From JAGQZY01 sp964588335 (GTDB taxonomy: Bacteria > Bdellovibrionota > Bdellovibrionia > Bdellovibrionales > JAGQZY01): a stretch of 64,000 nt of DNA. The position numbers were made by a program, and so were the translations under genes. Under the pieces are notes generated by a model. It saw only the letters and a program-made list of their open reading frames with translations, was not told the DNA's origin and ran no database searches. Where the stretch lies: assembly GCA_964588335.1 (NCBI GenBank), contig CAZPOV010000008.1, positions 79,568 through 143,567 on the forward strand, written 5' to 3'. How positions within the stretch are numbered: the first letter of the stretch is position 1; every line of letters starts with the position of its first letter. Of the stretch, positions 1-8,565 are shown piece by piece.

Positions 1-1
1 A

Positions 2-907
2 GACTTGCGCTTGGGCAACACCTGTAACTTGCAATGTGTGATGTGCCAACCTCGGGAAAGCTCAAAATGGAAGGGTGCCGGTCAAAAATTCCTGACCGAA
101 CTTCGCGACCATGGTTTAAAAAAAGAGTGGCGCTATAAAAATGACATAAAAGTCGAGCAGTTTGAATGGTACCGCAACGCCAAGTTCTGGGAGAATTTAA
201 AAACCTTTTTGCCGACTCTTCGAGAAATCATCATTGGTGGCGGCGAACCGATGCTGATCAAAGAGCATTTGAAATTTATAAAAGAAACCGCAGAATCGGG
301 CGAGGCCAGTCACATCCATTTGCGTTACCATACCAATATGACTGTTTTTCCAGAGGAGATGGTGCCTTATTGGGAGAAATTCGAACGGGTTGAATTCTTT
401 TCCAGCATAGATGGCATGGAAGATATCGGCCATTATGTCCGCTATCCTGCAAAATGGGATATTGTCGAAAAAAATATCCGTAAAATTGACAAGCTTGGCG
501 ACAATATCCTTTTGCGGCTTCTGTATAGTGTGAGTGCTATGAACGTGCATCACTTACCCGACTTCATACGTTGGGTTCGCTCAGAAAATTTTAGCAAGTA
601 CGAGCATTTTTCCAGTATGCAAGCTTTTGTCCATCCGGGCTTGGTGCATTGGCCACAGTATTTGAATGTCAAAGTTTTACCCCAGGAATACAAACAGGCT
701 GTAACAGAGGAGTTTGATCGACTCAGAGAAGAGCTTTCTGATGAGCCTTTTGACAAGTACGAGGGTATTGTCAATTTTATGAACTCCCAAGATTGGAGCG
801 AAAAGCTGCCACAGTTTAATGATTACGTCAGAGTGTTGGATAAAACCAGGGGCACTGATTTTTACTCCGTCTTCCCGGATCTGAGCGAGTCGGTTTTAAG
901 CGTTTGA
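2..907 (+). CDS. Radical SAM protein, 5' end cut off by the window
   Basis: The reading frame is open from the first bases, and the segment LRLGNTCNLQCVMC matches an internal segment of the next gene (LDLRLGNLCNLKCRMC), so the true start lies upstream of the window. The CNLQCVMC motif (C-x3-C-x2-C) binds the [4Fe-4S] cluster that cleaves S-adenosylmethionine, and IIIGGGEPML is the GGE-type SAM-binding motif about 60 residues further on. No auxiliary cysteine cluster is visible in the part present; by analogy with the next gene it would be in the missing N-terminal half. The gene lies 10 bp before a second enzyme of the same family and is probably co-transcribed with it. Substrate unknown. Confidence 0.85.
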   Translation, partial: DLRLGNTCNLQCVMCQPRESSKWKGAGQKFLTELRDHGLKKEWRYKNDIKVEQFEWYRNAKFWENLKTFLPTLREIIIGGGEPMLIKEHLKFIKETAESGEASHIHLRYHTNMTVFPEEMVPYWEKFERVEFFSSIDGMEDIGHYVRYPAKWDIVEKNIRKIDKLGDNILLRLLYSVSAMNVHHLPDFIRWVRSENFSKYEHFSSMQAFVHPGLVHWPQYLNVKVLPQEYKQAVTEEFDRLREELSDEPFDKYEGIVNFMNSQDWSEKLPQFNDYVRVLDKTRGTDFYSVFPDLSESVLSV

Positions 908-917
908 GAGAGATGAA

Positions 918-2303
918 ATGAAAGAATATTCGAAGACATTTTGTGTTTACCCATGGATTCAGCAGCAAACGACGCCAACCGGGAAAATTAATTTCTGTTG
1001 TATCTCAATGCACACTTTTGTGCCGCGTGAAGATGGCAAGCCCATGATGCTTGATAAAGAGACGTTTAAAGATGCTTGGAACTCTGGCTACATGAAAGAT
1101 ATCCGCAAAAAAATGGTTAACGGTGAAGCTGTTACCGGGTGTGAAACCTGTTACGAGCAAGAAAAGGTCGGTAAACGCAGCTATCGTCAAGCCCACAACG
1201 AGGAATGGTCGAAGAAATTGGGAGCCAGAAAAATCGAATCCTTAGTCAATCGATCCATCGACAACGATTTTTTTGTCGACCAGCCGCCGGCTTACCTGGA
1301 TCTGCGATTAGGAAACCTGTGCAATTTAAAGTGCCGGATGTGCAATCCCTATAATAGTGTTCAGATTCAAAAAGAATGGGAAAAGTTGGATAAGAAGTCT
1401 GACAATCAGTATTCCAAGTTTTGGAACAAGTATGGTTTGGAGTTTGGAACCTGTACCCCCTGGTATGAGAGTGATCAATTTTGGACCGGTGTCGAGGAGA
1501 ACATCCCGTATTTGAAAAAAGTCTATATGACTGGTGGTGAGCCGACCCTGATTGAGGGTAACTATCGGTTTTTAAATAAATGCCGCGAAATGGGCTACGC
1601 CAATAAGATTGAACTCTTTTTCAATATCAATTTTACCAATTTAAAAGATGATTTCATTGCGCAACTGAACGATTTTCATTGGGCCAGTGTGAATGCAAGT
1701 CTTGATGGCTACGGCATCGTTAATGAGTACATTCGTGCCCCGAGCCGCTGGGATGTAATCGATAAGAATTTTAGGAAATTGGCTAAGCAGGGTGGGCGTC
1801 GAGTGGCGCTTGGTATCAGTCCCGTCATTCAGATTTACAATATTTTAAATATCGTCGATCTGCTGGAGTACGCGGAAGAGGTTATGGAAGAGTTTAATCG
1901 CGATATTATTATCGATTTTCTTTTCTGTTTGCATCCGGACTTCCTTGATATCATCCACTTACCGGACAATATAAAAATAGAAGCTTTGGCTCGTCTTGAG
2001 GAATTCAAGATGTCGTCCCAGACCTATGCAAAGAAAACCGACAAATCTTTCTTTTTGAGAAATGGTGTGGACAGCACGATCACGCGTCTTGAAAAATCAA
2101 TGGGGCAGGAAAACCCAGAAATGATTAAAGACTTTATCCGCTACAGTCGAACCCTGGATCAAGAGCGCCGCCAAAGCATGCGTGACTGTCTCCCAGAGTT
2201 GGTCTTTCTCTTGGAAGAGGCGGGCTACAGCTATGACGACCAACCATCTATGGTGGAGATGGCGGGGCAAGCCAAGGAGGTTGAGAGTGTCAGACACCCA
2301 TAA
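918..2303 (+). CDS. Twitch-domain radical SAM protein
   Basis: This 461-residue protein has an N-terminal cysteine-containing region (FCVYPW, NFCCIS, and GCETCYEQE near residue 75) typical of the N-terminal 'twitch' auxiliary-cluster domain, then a radical SAM core with CNLKCRMC near residue 137 and MTGGEPTL as the SAM-binding motif. Such enzymes usually carry a second iron-sulfur cluster and modify peptides, proteins or sugars, but I cannot name a substrate. The ATG follows a weak purine-rich GAGAG stretch. The 3' end overlaps the next radical SAM gene by 17 bp, which suggests translational coupling. The first gene in the window is a paralogue (shared LDLRLGN and GGEP motifs, and a related RYPAKWDIVEKN / RAPSRWDVIDKN segment). 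Confidence 0.85.
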   Translation: MKEYSKTFCVYPWIQQQTTPTGKINFCCISMHTFVPREDGKPMMLDKETFKDAWNSGYMKDIRKKMVNGEAVTGCETCYEQEKVGKRSYRQAHNEEWSKKLGARKIESLVNRSIDNDFFVDQPPAYLDLRLGNLCNLKCRMCNPYNSVQIQKEWEKLDKKSDNQYSKFWNKYGLEFGTCTPWYESDQFWTGVEENIPYLKKVYMTGGEPTLIEGNYRFLNKCREMGYANKIELFFNINFTNLKDDFIAQLNDFHWASVNASLDGYGIVNEYIRAPSRWDVIDKNFRKLAKQGGRRVALGISPVIQIYNILNIVDLLEYAEEVMEEFNRDIIIDFLFCLHPDFLDIIHLPDNIKIEALARLEEFKMSSQTYAKKTDKSFFLRNGVDSTITRLEKSMGQENPEMIKDFIRYSRTLDQERRQSMRDCLPELVFLLEEAGYSYDDQPSMVEMAGQAKEVESVRHP

Positions 2304-3312
2304 GTCGATCACTTTGGTCAATTATGAGGGCGATGCTCTGGCCCTTTCAGCCGAAGAGGCCATGATTAAAAAATACAACTCTTGGCAAGGGTGGCAATGC
2401 TCGGCAGGGGCCGAAAATGTTTTTATTGATGCCGATGGATACGTCTACGTGGCGGCTTGCAAAGTCAAAGGCAAACAGGGTAACGTTTTTCAAAATCAAT
2501 GGGAGCTGGATGAGCAGTGGACGACGTGTCCTGCCAAATGGTGCATGTGTGGCCAGGATATGCAGTTGCGGAAGGTTCGCGATGAATCCTTCTTTTCCCT
2601 TCTCGATTATCCACCGGCAAGTAACGTCGACGAGATGGACCGTGTCGATTGGGTTGTCCCCCATTACTACCACGGCTTTGTGACGCATCCGCGATTTGTG
2701 ACTTGGGACCTGGGGCGCCGCTGCAACTACTCTTGTAGCTATTGTCATCCCCTGATTTCCAATCAAACGGATCCGCTGCGCACCGAGGACGAGTTGATGG
2801 CTGCGGTCGACCTTATCGAAAAGCGCTTCACCAAAAACAATAAGGCCAAATGGATTTTTACGGGCGGGGAACCGACAATCATTCCCTCCTACATGAAAAT
2901 GATAAAAAGCCTTCGCGGTAAGGGGCATGACCTGCATACTCAGACCAACGGTAGTCGAAATCCCGATTATCATCGCGAATTGATTGGTTACAGTTTTGTT
3001 GGCGTCAGCGTTCATCTTGAGTTTGCCAATGACGATCGATTGTTAAAAAACTTCGAAGCCATCATTGATGAAAAACATAAAAACAAAACGGCTGGTTATA
3101 ACTGGTTCGGCGTTCGGATCATGGTGGGCCCTGGCAATCTTCAGCGGGCCTTAGAATTAAAGACACGAACCCAGGGTATCAAACACTTCAGTAAACATGG
3201 ACATATTACTTTGAGTCCTCTTTACGAAAACAATACCACGGACCCAACTCACCATGGCCGAATGCTGACTTACGACCCGGAAGAGTTCAAACAAATCCTA
3301 TCCCACGCCTAA
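2287..3312 (+). CDS. Third radical SAM protein, with cysteine-rich N-terminus
   Basis: I place the start at GTG 2287 because AAGGAGG at 2274-2280 sits 6 bp upstream; a longer frame from ATG 2182 would begin with out-of-character Trp/Arg-rich sequence inside the previous gene. The 341-residue product has an N-terminal set of cysteines (GWQCSAG, AACKVKG, CPAKWCMCGQD) that could hold an auxiliary cluster, then CNYSCSYC (C-x3-C-x2-C) and FTGGEPTI of the radical SAM core. It is more diverged from its two neighbours than they are from each other. It is probably the last gene of a three-enzyme operon, since the tandem repeats begin inside its stop codon. Reaction unknown. Confidence 0.82.
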   Translation: MSDTHKSITLVNYEGDALALSAEEAMIKKYNSWQGWQCSAGAENVFIDADGYVYVAACKVKGKQGNVFQNQWELDEQWTTCPAKWCMCGQDMQLRKVRDESFFSLLDYPPASNVDEMDRVDWVVPHYYHGFVTHPRFVTWDLGRRCNYSCSYCHPLISNQTDPLRTEDELMAAVDLIEKRFTKNNKAKWIFTGGEPTIIPSYMKMIKSLRGKGHDLHTQTNGSRNPDYHRELIGYSFVGVSVHLEFANDDRLLKNFEAIIDEKHKNKTAGYNWFGVRIMVGPGNLQRALELKTRTQGIKHFSKHGHITLSPLYENNTTDPTHHGRMLTYDPEEFKQILSHA

Positions 3313-3460
3313 AACAACCGCCGCACCATATACCCAGAAGGTGCCAGGCACGTTTCGGGTAAAACAAACGCCGCACCATATACCCAGAAGGTGCCAGGCA
3401 CGTTTCGGGTAAAACAAACGCCGCACCATATACCCAGAAGGTGCCAGGCACGTTGCGGGT
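3311..3460. repeat. Three tandem 50-bp repeats
   Basis: Three head-to-tail copies of a 50-bp unit lie at 3311-3360, 3361-3410 and 3411-3460. Copies 1 and 2 differ by one base (ACCG versus AACG near the left end); copy 3 differs from copy 2 by one base (GTTGC versus GTTTC). Each contains the small palindrome GTGCCAGGCAC. The array begins within the stop codon of the last radical SAM gene and seems non-coding. The near identity suggests recent expansion. Confidence 0.95.
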
Positions 3461-3471
3461 ACACGGTGCGG
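3421..3471. repeat. 51-bp imperfect palindrome closing the tandem repeats
   Basis: The 25-bp arms 3421-3445 and 3447-3471 flank a single central A; 20 of 25 positions are complementary, with the outermost 7 (CCGCACC / GGTGCGG) perfect. Only the third repeat copy has a complete right arm; in copies 1 and 2 it breaks off after TTTCGGGTA. This looks like an intergenic REP-type palindrome whose left part was duplicated. A strong RNA hairpin is possible, but there is no T-run, so a simple terminator is unlikely. From 3472 to the transporter start at 3654 I see no gene or clear promoter. Confidence 0.8.
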
Positions 3472-3653
3472 CACGGTTCTGTGGTTAAGAGTCGTTTCTT
3501 AGCTTTCTTACCTCGACATATTTTGATAGGTGGTTATGATAAAATCTACTGTCTCGATCTTCGCTTATTGCCTCTATAAATATTTTCAGGGTTTTTATTC
3601 TCAACATATTTAAATACTATCAGTCCTTGAGTTCGCAACACTGTGGCTCAGTT

Positions 3654-4874
3654 ATGACGGGTGAAAATTTGGAAACGCAACGACTGGAATCGAATGTTCA
3701 AAAAGTTTTCTGGCTGAATGGCTCCTTTAGCTTCATGGTCTTGATGCCCATCATCGTGCCGTTTTTCCAGAGTCGTGGATTGGATATGAGAAACGTCTAC
3801 GAGCTGCAGGCGATTTTCGCCGGTTGTGTGCTTTTACTTGAGGTTCCATCCGGGTACTTTTCTGATCTGGTGGGGCGTAAGGGAACTCTAATTATTGCGT
3901 CTTTATTTCATTGCTTGGGATTTTTAGTTATGGCCTTGGCGCCTGGTTATGCCGAATTGGTGGTGTCCGAGGTTCTGTTGGCATTAGCGATCAGTTTATT
4001 TTCAGGCACCGACCTGTCGTTGCTGTACGACTCCTTAGAGGCTTTGGGTAGTAAAAAAGCGACCATAAAAATAGTCGGGAGAACTGTTTTTTTTCGCAAC
4101 ACAGGGGAAAGTTTTGCCGGACTCTTGGGAGGTTGGCTTTTGCTATGGCATTTCGAAGCGCCAGCCATTGCGCAAGCGGCTGTCGGTTTGCTGCCCCTGT
4201 GTATTTCGCTCACTCTTTACGAGCCGCCTCGCAAAAAAATGTCGGCCAAAGAACACCGAGAGAACTTGCAGTACATTTGGAAGGCTTTGTTCGGACACTC
4301 TAATTTACTGACACTGATAATCTTAACGGGTGTGTTTTATAGTTTTGTCACGTTGGCAGCGGTGTGGATGTTTCAAGAGTATTGGCAGACACTGGGTGTG
4401 AGTCTTACCCTGTTCGGGTACTTGTGGTTTGCAATTAATATTGCGGTGGCAATCACCGGACGGTTTGCCCACAAAATTGAAAAAGTACTGGGCAGTGAGG
4501 GGGTGTTGTTGCTTATGGGGACCCTGCCTGTTCTGGGTTTTTTAGGAATGGGTTTTGTCGGCAGTCTATGGGGACTTTTGTTCTGCTTTTGCTTTCAAGT
4601 TTGTCGAGGATTGACGTCCGTGGTGATGCCCGATGCCCTTAATAAAAGAGTGGCTGGGGATATGCGTGCCACCGCCAACTCGATAATGAGCTTAGGGACA
4701 CGAATACTGATGGTTGGGCTCGGCCCCGTCATAGGAGCTGTGATTGACCGCCAAGGGCTGCCCACGGCCATGACCAGTCTGGGTTATTTGTATGTCGGTG
4801 TATTTTTTGTTCTCTTGTTGCCACTCCTGGCTTTGAGAAAACAATTTGATCCGATTCCCCGTCGTTCATCATGA
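3654..4874 (+). CDS. MFS transporter
   Basis: A 406-residue hydrophobic protein with about twelve membrane segments. After the second segment it carries GYFSDLVGRKGTL, the loop 2-3 signature of the major facilitator superfamily (G-x3-D-x2-G-R-K/R). The inner-membrane location is clear; the substrate cannot be read from the sequence. Start: ATG 3654 is preferred over a TTG at 3627, although neither has a good ribosome binding site. It lies downstream of the radical SAM genes on the same strand but is separated from them by the repeat block, so a role in exporting a product of those enzymes is only a guess. Two-component drug efflux is an equally good alternative. Confidence 0.85.
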   Translation: MTGENLETQRLESNVQKVFWLNGSFSFMVLMPIIVPFFQSRGLDMRNVYELQAIFAGCVLLLEVPSGYFSDLVGRKGTLIIASLFHCLGFLVMALAPGYAELVVSEVLLALAISLFSGTDLSLLYDSLEALGSKKATIKIVGRTVFFRNTGESFAGLLGGWLLLWHFEAPAIAQAAVGLLPLCISLTLYEPPRKKMSAKEHRENLQYIWKALFGHSNLLTLIILTGVFYSFVTLAAVWMFQEYWQTLGVSLTLFGYLWFAINIAVAITGRFAHKIEKVLGSEGVLLLMGTLPVLGFLGMGFVGSLWGLLFCFCFQVCRGLTSVVMPDALNKRVAGDMRATANSIMSLGTRILMVGLGPVIGAVIDRQGLPTAMTSLGYLYVGVFFVLLLPLLALRKQFDPIPRRSS

Positions 4875-4894
4875 GAAGAAGGTTCATTAGTCAA

Positions 4895-4931
4895 GAGGCC
4901 GACTGCCTCGATGTCGGGGATTTTTAGTTTT
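4895..4931. terminator. Likely terminator after the MFS gene
   Basis: Two mutually exclusive hairpins are possible: GAGGC/GCCTC (4895-4899 with 4905-4909) and CCGAC/GTCGG (4899-4903 with 4913-4917). The second is followed by GGATTTTTAGTTTT. It lies between the ends of two convergent genes. Confidence 0.55.
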
Positions 4932-4935
4932 CATG

Positions 4936-6024
4936 TTATCCAAGAATTCCGGTGGACACATCTTGCTTTTCAGGGCGCCCTTGGTACATGGAAGTGAGCT
5001 GGCCACAGGCTGCAAAGATATCGCGCCCCATGGTCTTACGAATCGTCACATGAAATCCCTTGTCGAGAAGGTAACGCTGGAAATTGAAGACACGGCTGCG
5101 AGGCGGCCGTTGGTAGCCGGCGTCCGGGTGTTCGTTGAAAGGAATCAAATTTATTTTACAAGGAACCGTTCGCAATAACTTGGCCACTTGTTTGGCGTGA
5201 TCGATGTGATCGGTAACATCCTTAAGCATGACATATTCAAATGTCACTCGATCGTTGGTCGCTTCAGCGTGGGCGCGGCTGGCTTCGATAAGTTCGCTTA
5301 AAGGATACTTGCGATTGATCGGCATAATTTCATTGCGGACCTCATCATTAGGAGCATTGAGGCTGACTGCTAAGCGTGTTCCCGATTGCGTGATCAATGG
5401 AATTTGCGGCACCAATCCAGAAGTTGAGACGGTGATTTTTTTTCTTCCAATGTTGAGGCCGAAATCCGATTTGAAAATATCAATGGCATCAAAAACAGCC
5501 TCAGTATTGTCGAGAGGCTCACCCATGCCCATGAAAACAATATTGCTGATACGAGTGTCGTTCATATCCATTTTAACTTGCAGGAACTGACCAACGATTT
5601 CACCAGCGGTGAGTCGACGCTTCAATTTTTGTTTTCCTGTGAAGCAAAATTTGCAAGCTAAGTTACAGCCCACTTCAGAGGATAAACACAAAGTGGTGCG
5701 TTCCCCAGAGGGAATCATCACGGCTTCAACGGTTTGCCCTTCACCAATATCAAACAAATATTTTCGGGTGCCATCGACGCTGACTCTTCGGTCCACCATT
5801 TTCGGAAGTTCAAAGCTGAAGCGATTCCACAAGGCGTGACGAAAATCTTTCGAAAGATTTGTCATCAGTTCAGGATTGGTCACCTGTTTTTCGTACACCC
5901 ACTTGAAGAGCTGTTGAGCACGAAACTTTTCTTTCCCCAGGCCCACAAGAACCTTTTCTAGCTTCGCTAGAGGGTAGGAGTAAAAATCAAAAACTTCAGC
6001 GTTTTCCATGGTTTCAGGTACCAT
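4936..6024 (-). CDS. rlmN: 23S rRNA (adenine-2503-C2) / tRNA methyltransferase RlmN
   Basis: RlmN methylates C2 of A2503 in 23S rRNA, and A37 in some tRNAs, by a radical SAM mechanism using a methyl-cysteine intermediate. The 362-residue length is normal for the family. Visible are the radical SAM motif GCNLACKFCFTGK (Cys120, 124, 127), MGMGEPL, and the late Cys in DIFAACGQL (about residue 340) matching the catalytic methyl-carrying cysteine. The start is the first ATG at 6024; ATG at 6009 is a possible alternative and no strong ribosome binding site decides. It lies downstream of the kinase gene on the same strand with a 114-bp gap. Family assignment is firm. Confidence 0.95.
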   Translation of the reverse strand: MVPETMENAEVFDFYSYPLAKLEKVLVGLGKEKFRAQQLFKWVYEKQVTNPELMTNLSKDFRHALWNRFSFELPKMVDRRVSVDGTRKYLFDIGEGQTVEAVMIPSGERTTLCLSSEVGCNLACKFCFTGKQKLKRRLTAGEIVGQFLQVKMDMNDTRISNIVFMGMGEPLDNTEAVFDAIDIFKSDFGLNIGRKKITVSTSGLVPQIPLITQSGTRLAVSLNAPNDEVRNEIMPINRKYPLSELIEASRAHAEATNDRVTFEYVMLKDVTDHIDHAKQVAKLLRTVPCKINLIPFNEHPDAGYQRPPRSRVFNFQRYLLDKGFHVTIRKTMGRDIFAACGQLTSMYQGRPEKQDVSTGILG

Positions 6025-6138
6025 AAATGAGGCAGGTAAGCCATCCCACCCTATAAAAAGGTAATGATTGTGCGAATTCTAACAGTCCGGAAATGGTGGC
6101 GAGAGTGGCTTGGCTCTCAATGTGGCGTCAGACGGCGT

Positions 6139-7140
6139 TTAGTGGCTTTCCAGATACTCTTGTAGCTCTTTGAGCGTGCAGGCGACAGCACCCACATGTC
6201 CGACCACCACTCCAGCGGCCATGTTGGCCAGAAACGCGGTTTTCTTAAGGTCCCAGTCGGCGGCCATACCCAGAGAAAAGGCGGCAATCACTGTGTCGCC
6301 AGCGCCGGTCACATCAAATACATTGCGGGCGAAGGTGGGAAGGTGGCTAATCTCTGAGCCTTCAAAAACTTTGACCCCTTCAGCTCCAAGAGTGATCACC
6401 ATGCGTGGTGATTGAATTTGCTGCATGAGTGCGGAGCCAATTTTGTCCACATCTTGCCAGATTTCAGGCTGAGGAATTTGTTTTGCTAACTCCATGGCTT
6501 CGTCGCGATTGGGGGTCATAAACTCAGCCCCCTTGTAATAGCTTAGTGGGGTTGAGCGGTAGGGATCGACCAAAACCTTTTTGCCATGTTTCTTAGCTAA
6601 TCCAATAATCCACTGCGCCGACTCGGATCCAATTTGACCTTTGGCGTAGTCTTGGATGATGACGGCATCGCACTCGGCGATACCGCTTTCCACTGCTTTG
6701 GCGTAATTGTTTAAAGTGGCTTGGGCCACAGCGTTGCGAGTTTCGAAGTCGACTCGAACAACGTGGTGCTGTCCGGACATCACCCGAAGTTTGGTGGTGG
6801 TTTTTCGACTAGCGTCGGTCATCAAGTGATCGGTAGGGATGTCGTTCTCTTGTAAAAGCTCTTTTAAATGAGAGGCGTTAGCGTCGTCTCCAACCAGGGA
6901 AAACAACCAGGGCTCACCACCGAGAGAGCGCACATTGGCTGCCACGTTTCCAGAAAGCCCAAGTTTCTTTGTTGATTCTTTAACATCCACCACCGGCACC
7001 GGAGCCTCGGGACTGATGCGAGTCACGTCACCACGCACGTACTCATCGATTCCGATGTCGCCGAAAATGAAGATTTTGCGACCCTTCAGTTGGCTGACAT
7101 CTTGGCTTAATTGACGGCTCAAATCCTTTAAATTCGACAT
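6139..7140 (-). CDS. rfaE1: ADP-heptose pathway kinase (RfaE1/HldE N-terminal type, PfkB family)
   Basis: A 333-residue PfkB-family sugar kinase. The GDIGIDEYVRGDVTRISPEA region near residue 27 is characteristic of D-glycero-beta-D-manno-heptose-7-phosphate kinases, and DVTGAGDTV near residue 280 holds the catalytic Asp and anion hole. The product phosphorylates heptose 7-phosphate at C1 for LPS inner core synthesis in the cytoplasm. E. coli HldE carries a C-terminal adenylyltransferase half; this protein stops after the kinase, so that activity must be encoded elsewhere. It fits with the KDO genes near 44-48 kb, which build the neighbouring part of the LPS core. Confidence 0.9.
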   Translation of the reverse strand: MSNLKDLSRQLSQDVSQLKGRKIFIFGDIGIDEYVRGDVTRISPEAPVPVVDVKESTKKLGLSGNVAANVRSLGGEPWLFSLVGDDANASHLKELLQENDIPTDHLMTDASRKTTTKLRVMSGQHHVVRVDFETRNAVAQATLNNYAKAVESGIAECDAVIIQDYAKGQIGSESAQWIIGLAKKHGKKVLVDPYRSTPLSYYKGAEFMTPNRDEAMELAKQIPQPEIWQDVDKIGSALMQQIQSPRMVITLGAEGVKVFEGSEISHLPTFARNVFDVTGAGDTVIAAFSLGMAADWDLKKTAFLANMAAGVVVGHVGAVACTLKELQEYLESH

Positions 7141-7305
7141 AAGGTCTGTATAGCTTTTTCAGGCTTTAAATGCGAAGAAATATCTGGATAATTTGAATGA
7201 CGCGTAATAGATACTCTGCGCAATCGGTTGAGATCGACAGGGGCCGGGGTAATGTTGTACTAGGATCGTCAATATAAATATAGGCCGGTCTTGCTGGAGG
7301 CTATT

Positions 7306-8565
7306 GTGGAAAATGTGACTTCGGGTCCACTGTTTAAAAACGTCATGCATGCGTTGGATAATGCTGCAAATCTTATCAACTGCGACCCTAATGTTCTGGT
7401 TCGATTAAAACAACCTCGTCGATCGCTGATCTTTAGTATCCCGGTGCGAATGGATGACGGTAACGTAAAAGTCTTCCCCGGGTATCGAGTGCAATACTCG
7501 TCATCGCTGGGACCATTCAAGGGTGGTATTCGTTATCACCAAGATGTCAATTTAAGTGAGGTTGCTGGTCTGGCGGCCCTGATGACTTTCAAAACATCTC
7601 TTTTGAATTTACCTTTAGGTGGAGCCAAAGGTGGTGTCCGTGTTAATCCCGGTGAGCTTTCGCGAACTGAAAAACAAAGTCTCACTCGTCGTTTTACCAC
7701 CGAACTGGGTCCTTTTATCGGTCCCCATGAAGATATTCCGGCTCCCGACATGGGAACCGATGGTCAAACCATGGCATGGATGATGGACACCTATTCACAG
7801 CAGACGGGTTTTGCTCAGCCTGGCGTGGTCACTGGTAAACCCATTGAAATTGGTGGTTCCCTGGGGCGTGTGAGTTCTACGGGTCATGGTGTTATTCATA
7901 TCGCCGCCAAAGCCTGCGAGTATCAAGGAAGCAGTTTTAATCAGGCCACGTTGGCGGTACAAGGTTTTGGTAATGTCGGACAGCATGCTTGCGATCTGGC
8001 TCATGAGATGGGTGCGAAAGTGATCGCCGTGAGTGATGTCAGTGGCGGCATCTTTAAAGGCGACGGTCTCGATATTCCAGAACTGATGCGCTACGTGCAA
8101 GAAAACAAAGTCGTTAAAGGTTTTCCTGGAGCCGAGCCCATCACCAACGAAGAGCTTCTGGAACTTGAAGTGGATGTCCTCGCTCCTTGTGCTTTGGACG
8201 GAGTCATTCATTCTAAAAATGCAGAGAACGTAAAAGCAAAAATTATTGTTGAAGGTGCCAACGGTCCAACAACCGCAGAGGCCGATGAGATTCTCCACAA
8301 AAAAGGAATTGTTGTGGTTCCTGATATTTTAGCCAACGGTGGTGGTGTGATCGTTAGTTATTTCGAGTGGGTGCAAGACGTTCAAAACTATTACTGGGAT
8401 CTTGAAGCTGTTGAGCAGAACATGAAAAAAACGATCATTAAGGCTTACACAAAAGTTCACCAGTTTGCTGAAGAGGAAAAAGTCAGTACCCGAGCCGCTG
8501 CAATGGCCGTTTCGGTGAAACATTTAGAAAAAGCCATGTTGCTTCGAGGCTTGTATCCTCGATGA
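7306..8565 (+). CDS. gdhA: Glu/Leu/Phe/Val dehydrogenase (glutamate dehydrogenase type)
   Basis: Start GTG 7306 is chosen because GGAGG at 7296-7300 sits 5 bp upstream; a TTG at 7291 overlaps that site. The 419-residue product has the PLGGAKGGVRVNP segment with the catalytic lysine, the PAPDMGTDGQTM segment, and a C-terminal NAD(P)-binding domain with VQGFGNVGQHA. The family interconverts glutamate and 2-oxoglutarate plus ammonia; length and motifs fit the hexameric glutamate dehydrogenases, though leucine-type enzymes share these motifs. For a predator that feeds on prey amino acids a catabolic role is plausible (inference). It overlaps pyrD by 4 bp (ATGA). Confidence 0.9.
   Translation: MENVTSGPLFKNVMHALDNAANLINCDPNVLVRLKQPRRSLIFSIPVRMDDGNVKVFPGYRVQYSSSLGPFKGGIRYHQDVNLSEVAGLAALMTFKTSLLNLPLGGAKGGVRVNPGELSRTEKQSLTRRFTTELGPFIGPHEDIPAPDMGTDGQTMAWMMDTYSQQTGFAQPGVVTGKPIEIGGSLGRVSSTGHGVIHIAAKACEYQGSSFNQATLAVQGFGNVGQHACDLAHEMGAKVIAVSDVSGGIFKGDGLDIPELMRYVQENKVVKGFPGAEPITNEELLELEVDVLAPCALDGVIHSKNAENVKAKIIVEGANGPTTAEADEILHKKGIVVVPDILANGGGVIVSYFEWVQDVQNYYWDLEAVEQNMKKTIIKAYTKVHQFAEEEKVSTRAAAMAVSVKHLEKAMLLRGLYPR

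Noticed and set aside
2347..3015. A 222-codon open frame on the minus strand within the third radical SAM gene
   Set aside because: The plus strand has a complete radical SAM protein with all motifs and a strong ribosome binding site; the minus frame has no recognisable feature.
3311..3460. CRISPR array
   Set aside because: The three 50-bp units are adjacent without unique spacers, and no cas gene is present.
3391..3579. A 62-residue open frame across the tandem repeats
   Set aside because: It starts inside a repeat unit and its content follows the repeats; no ribosome binding site.
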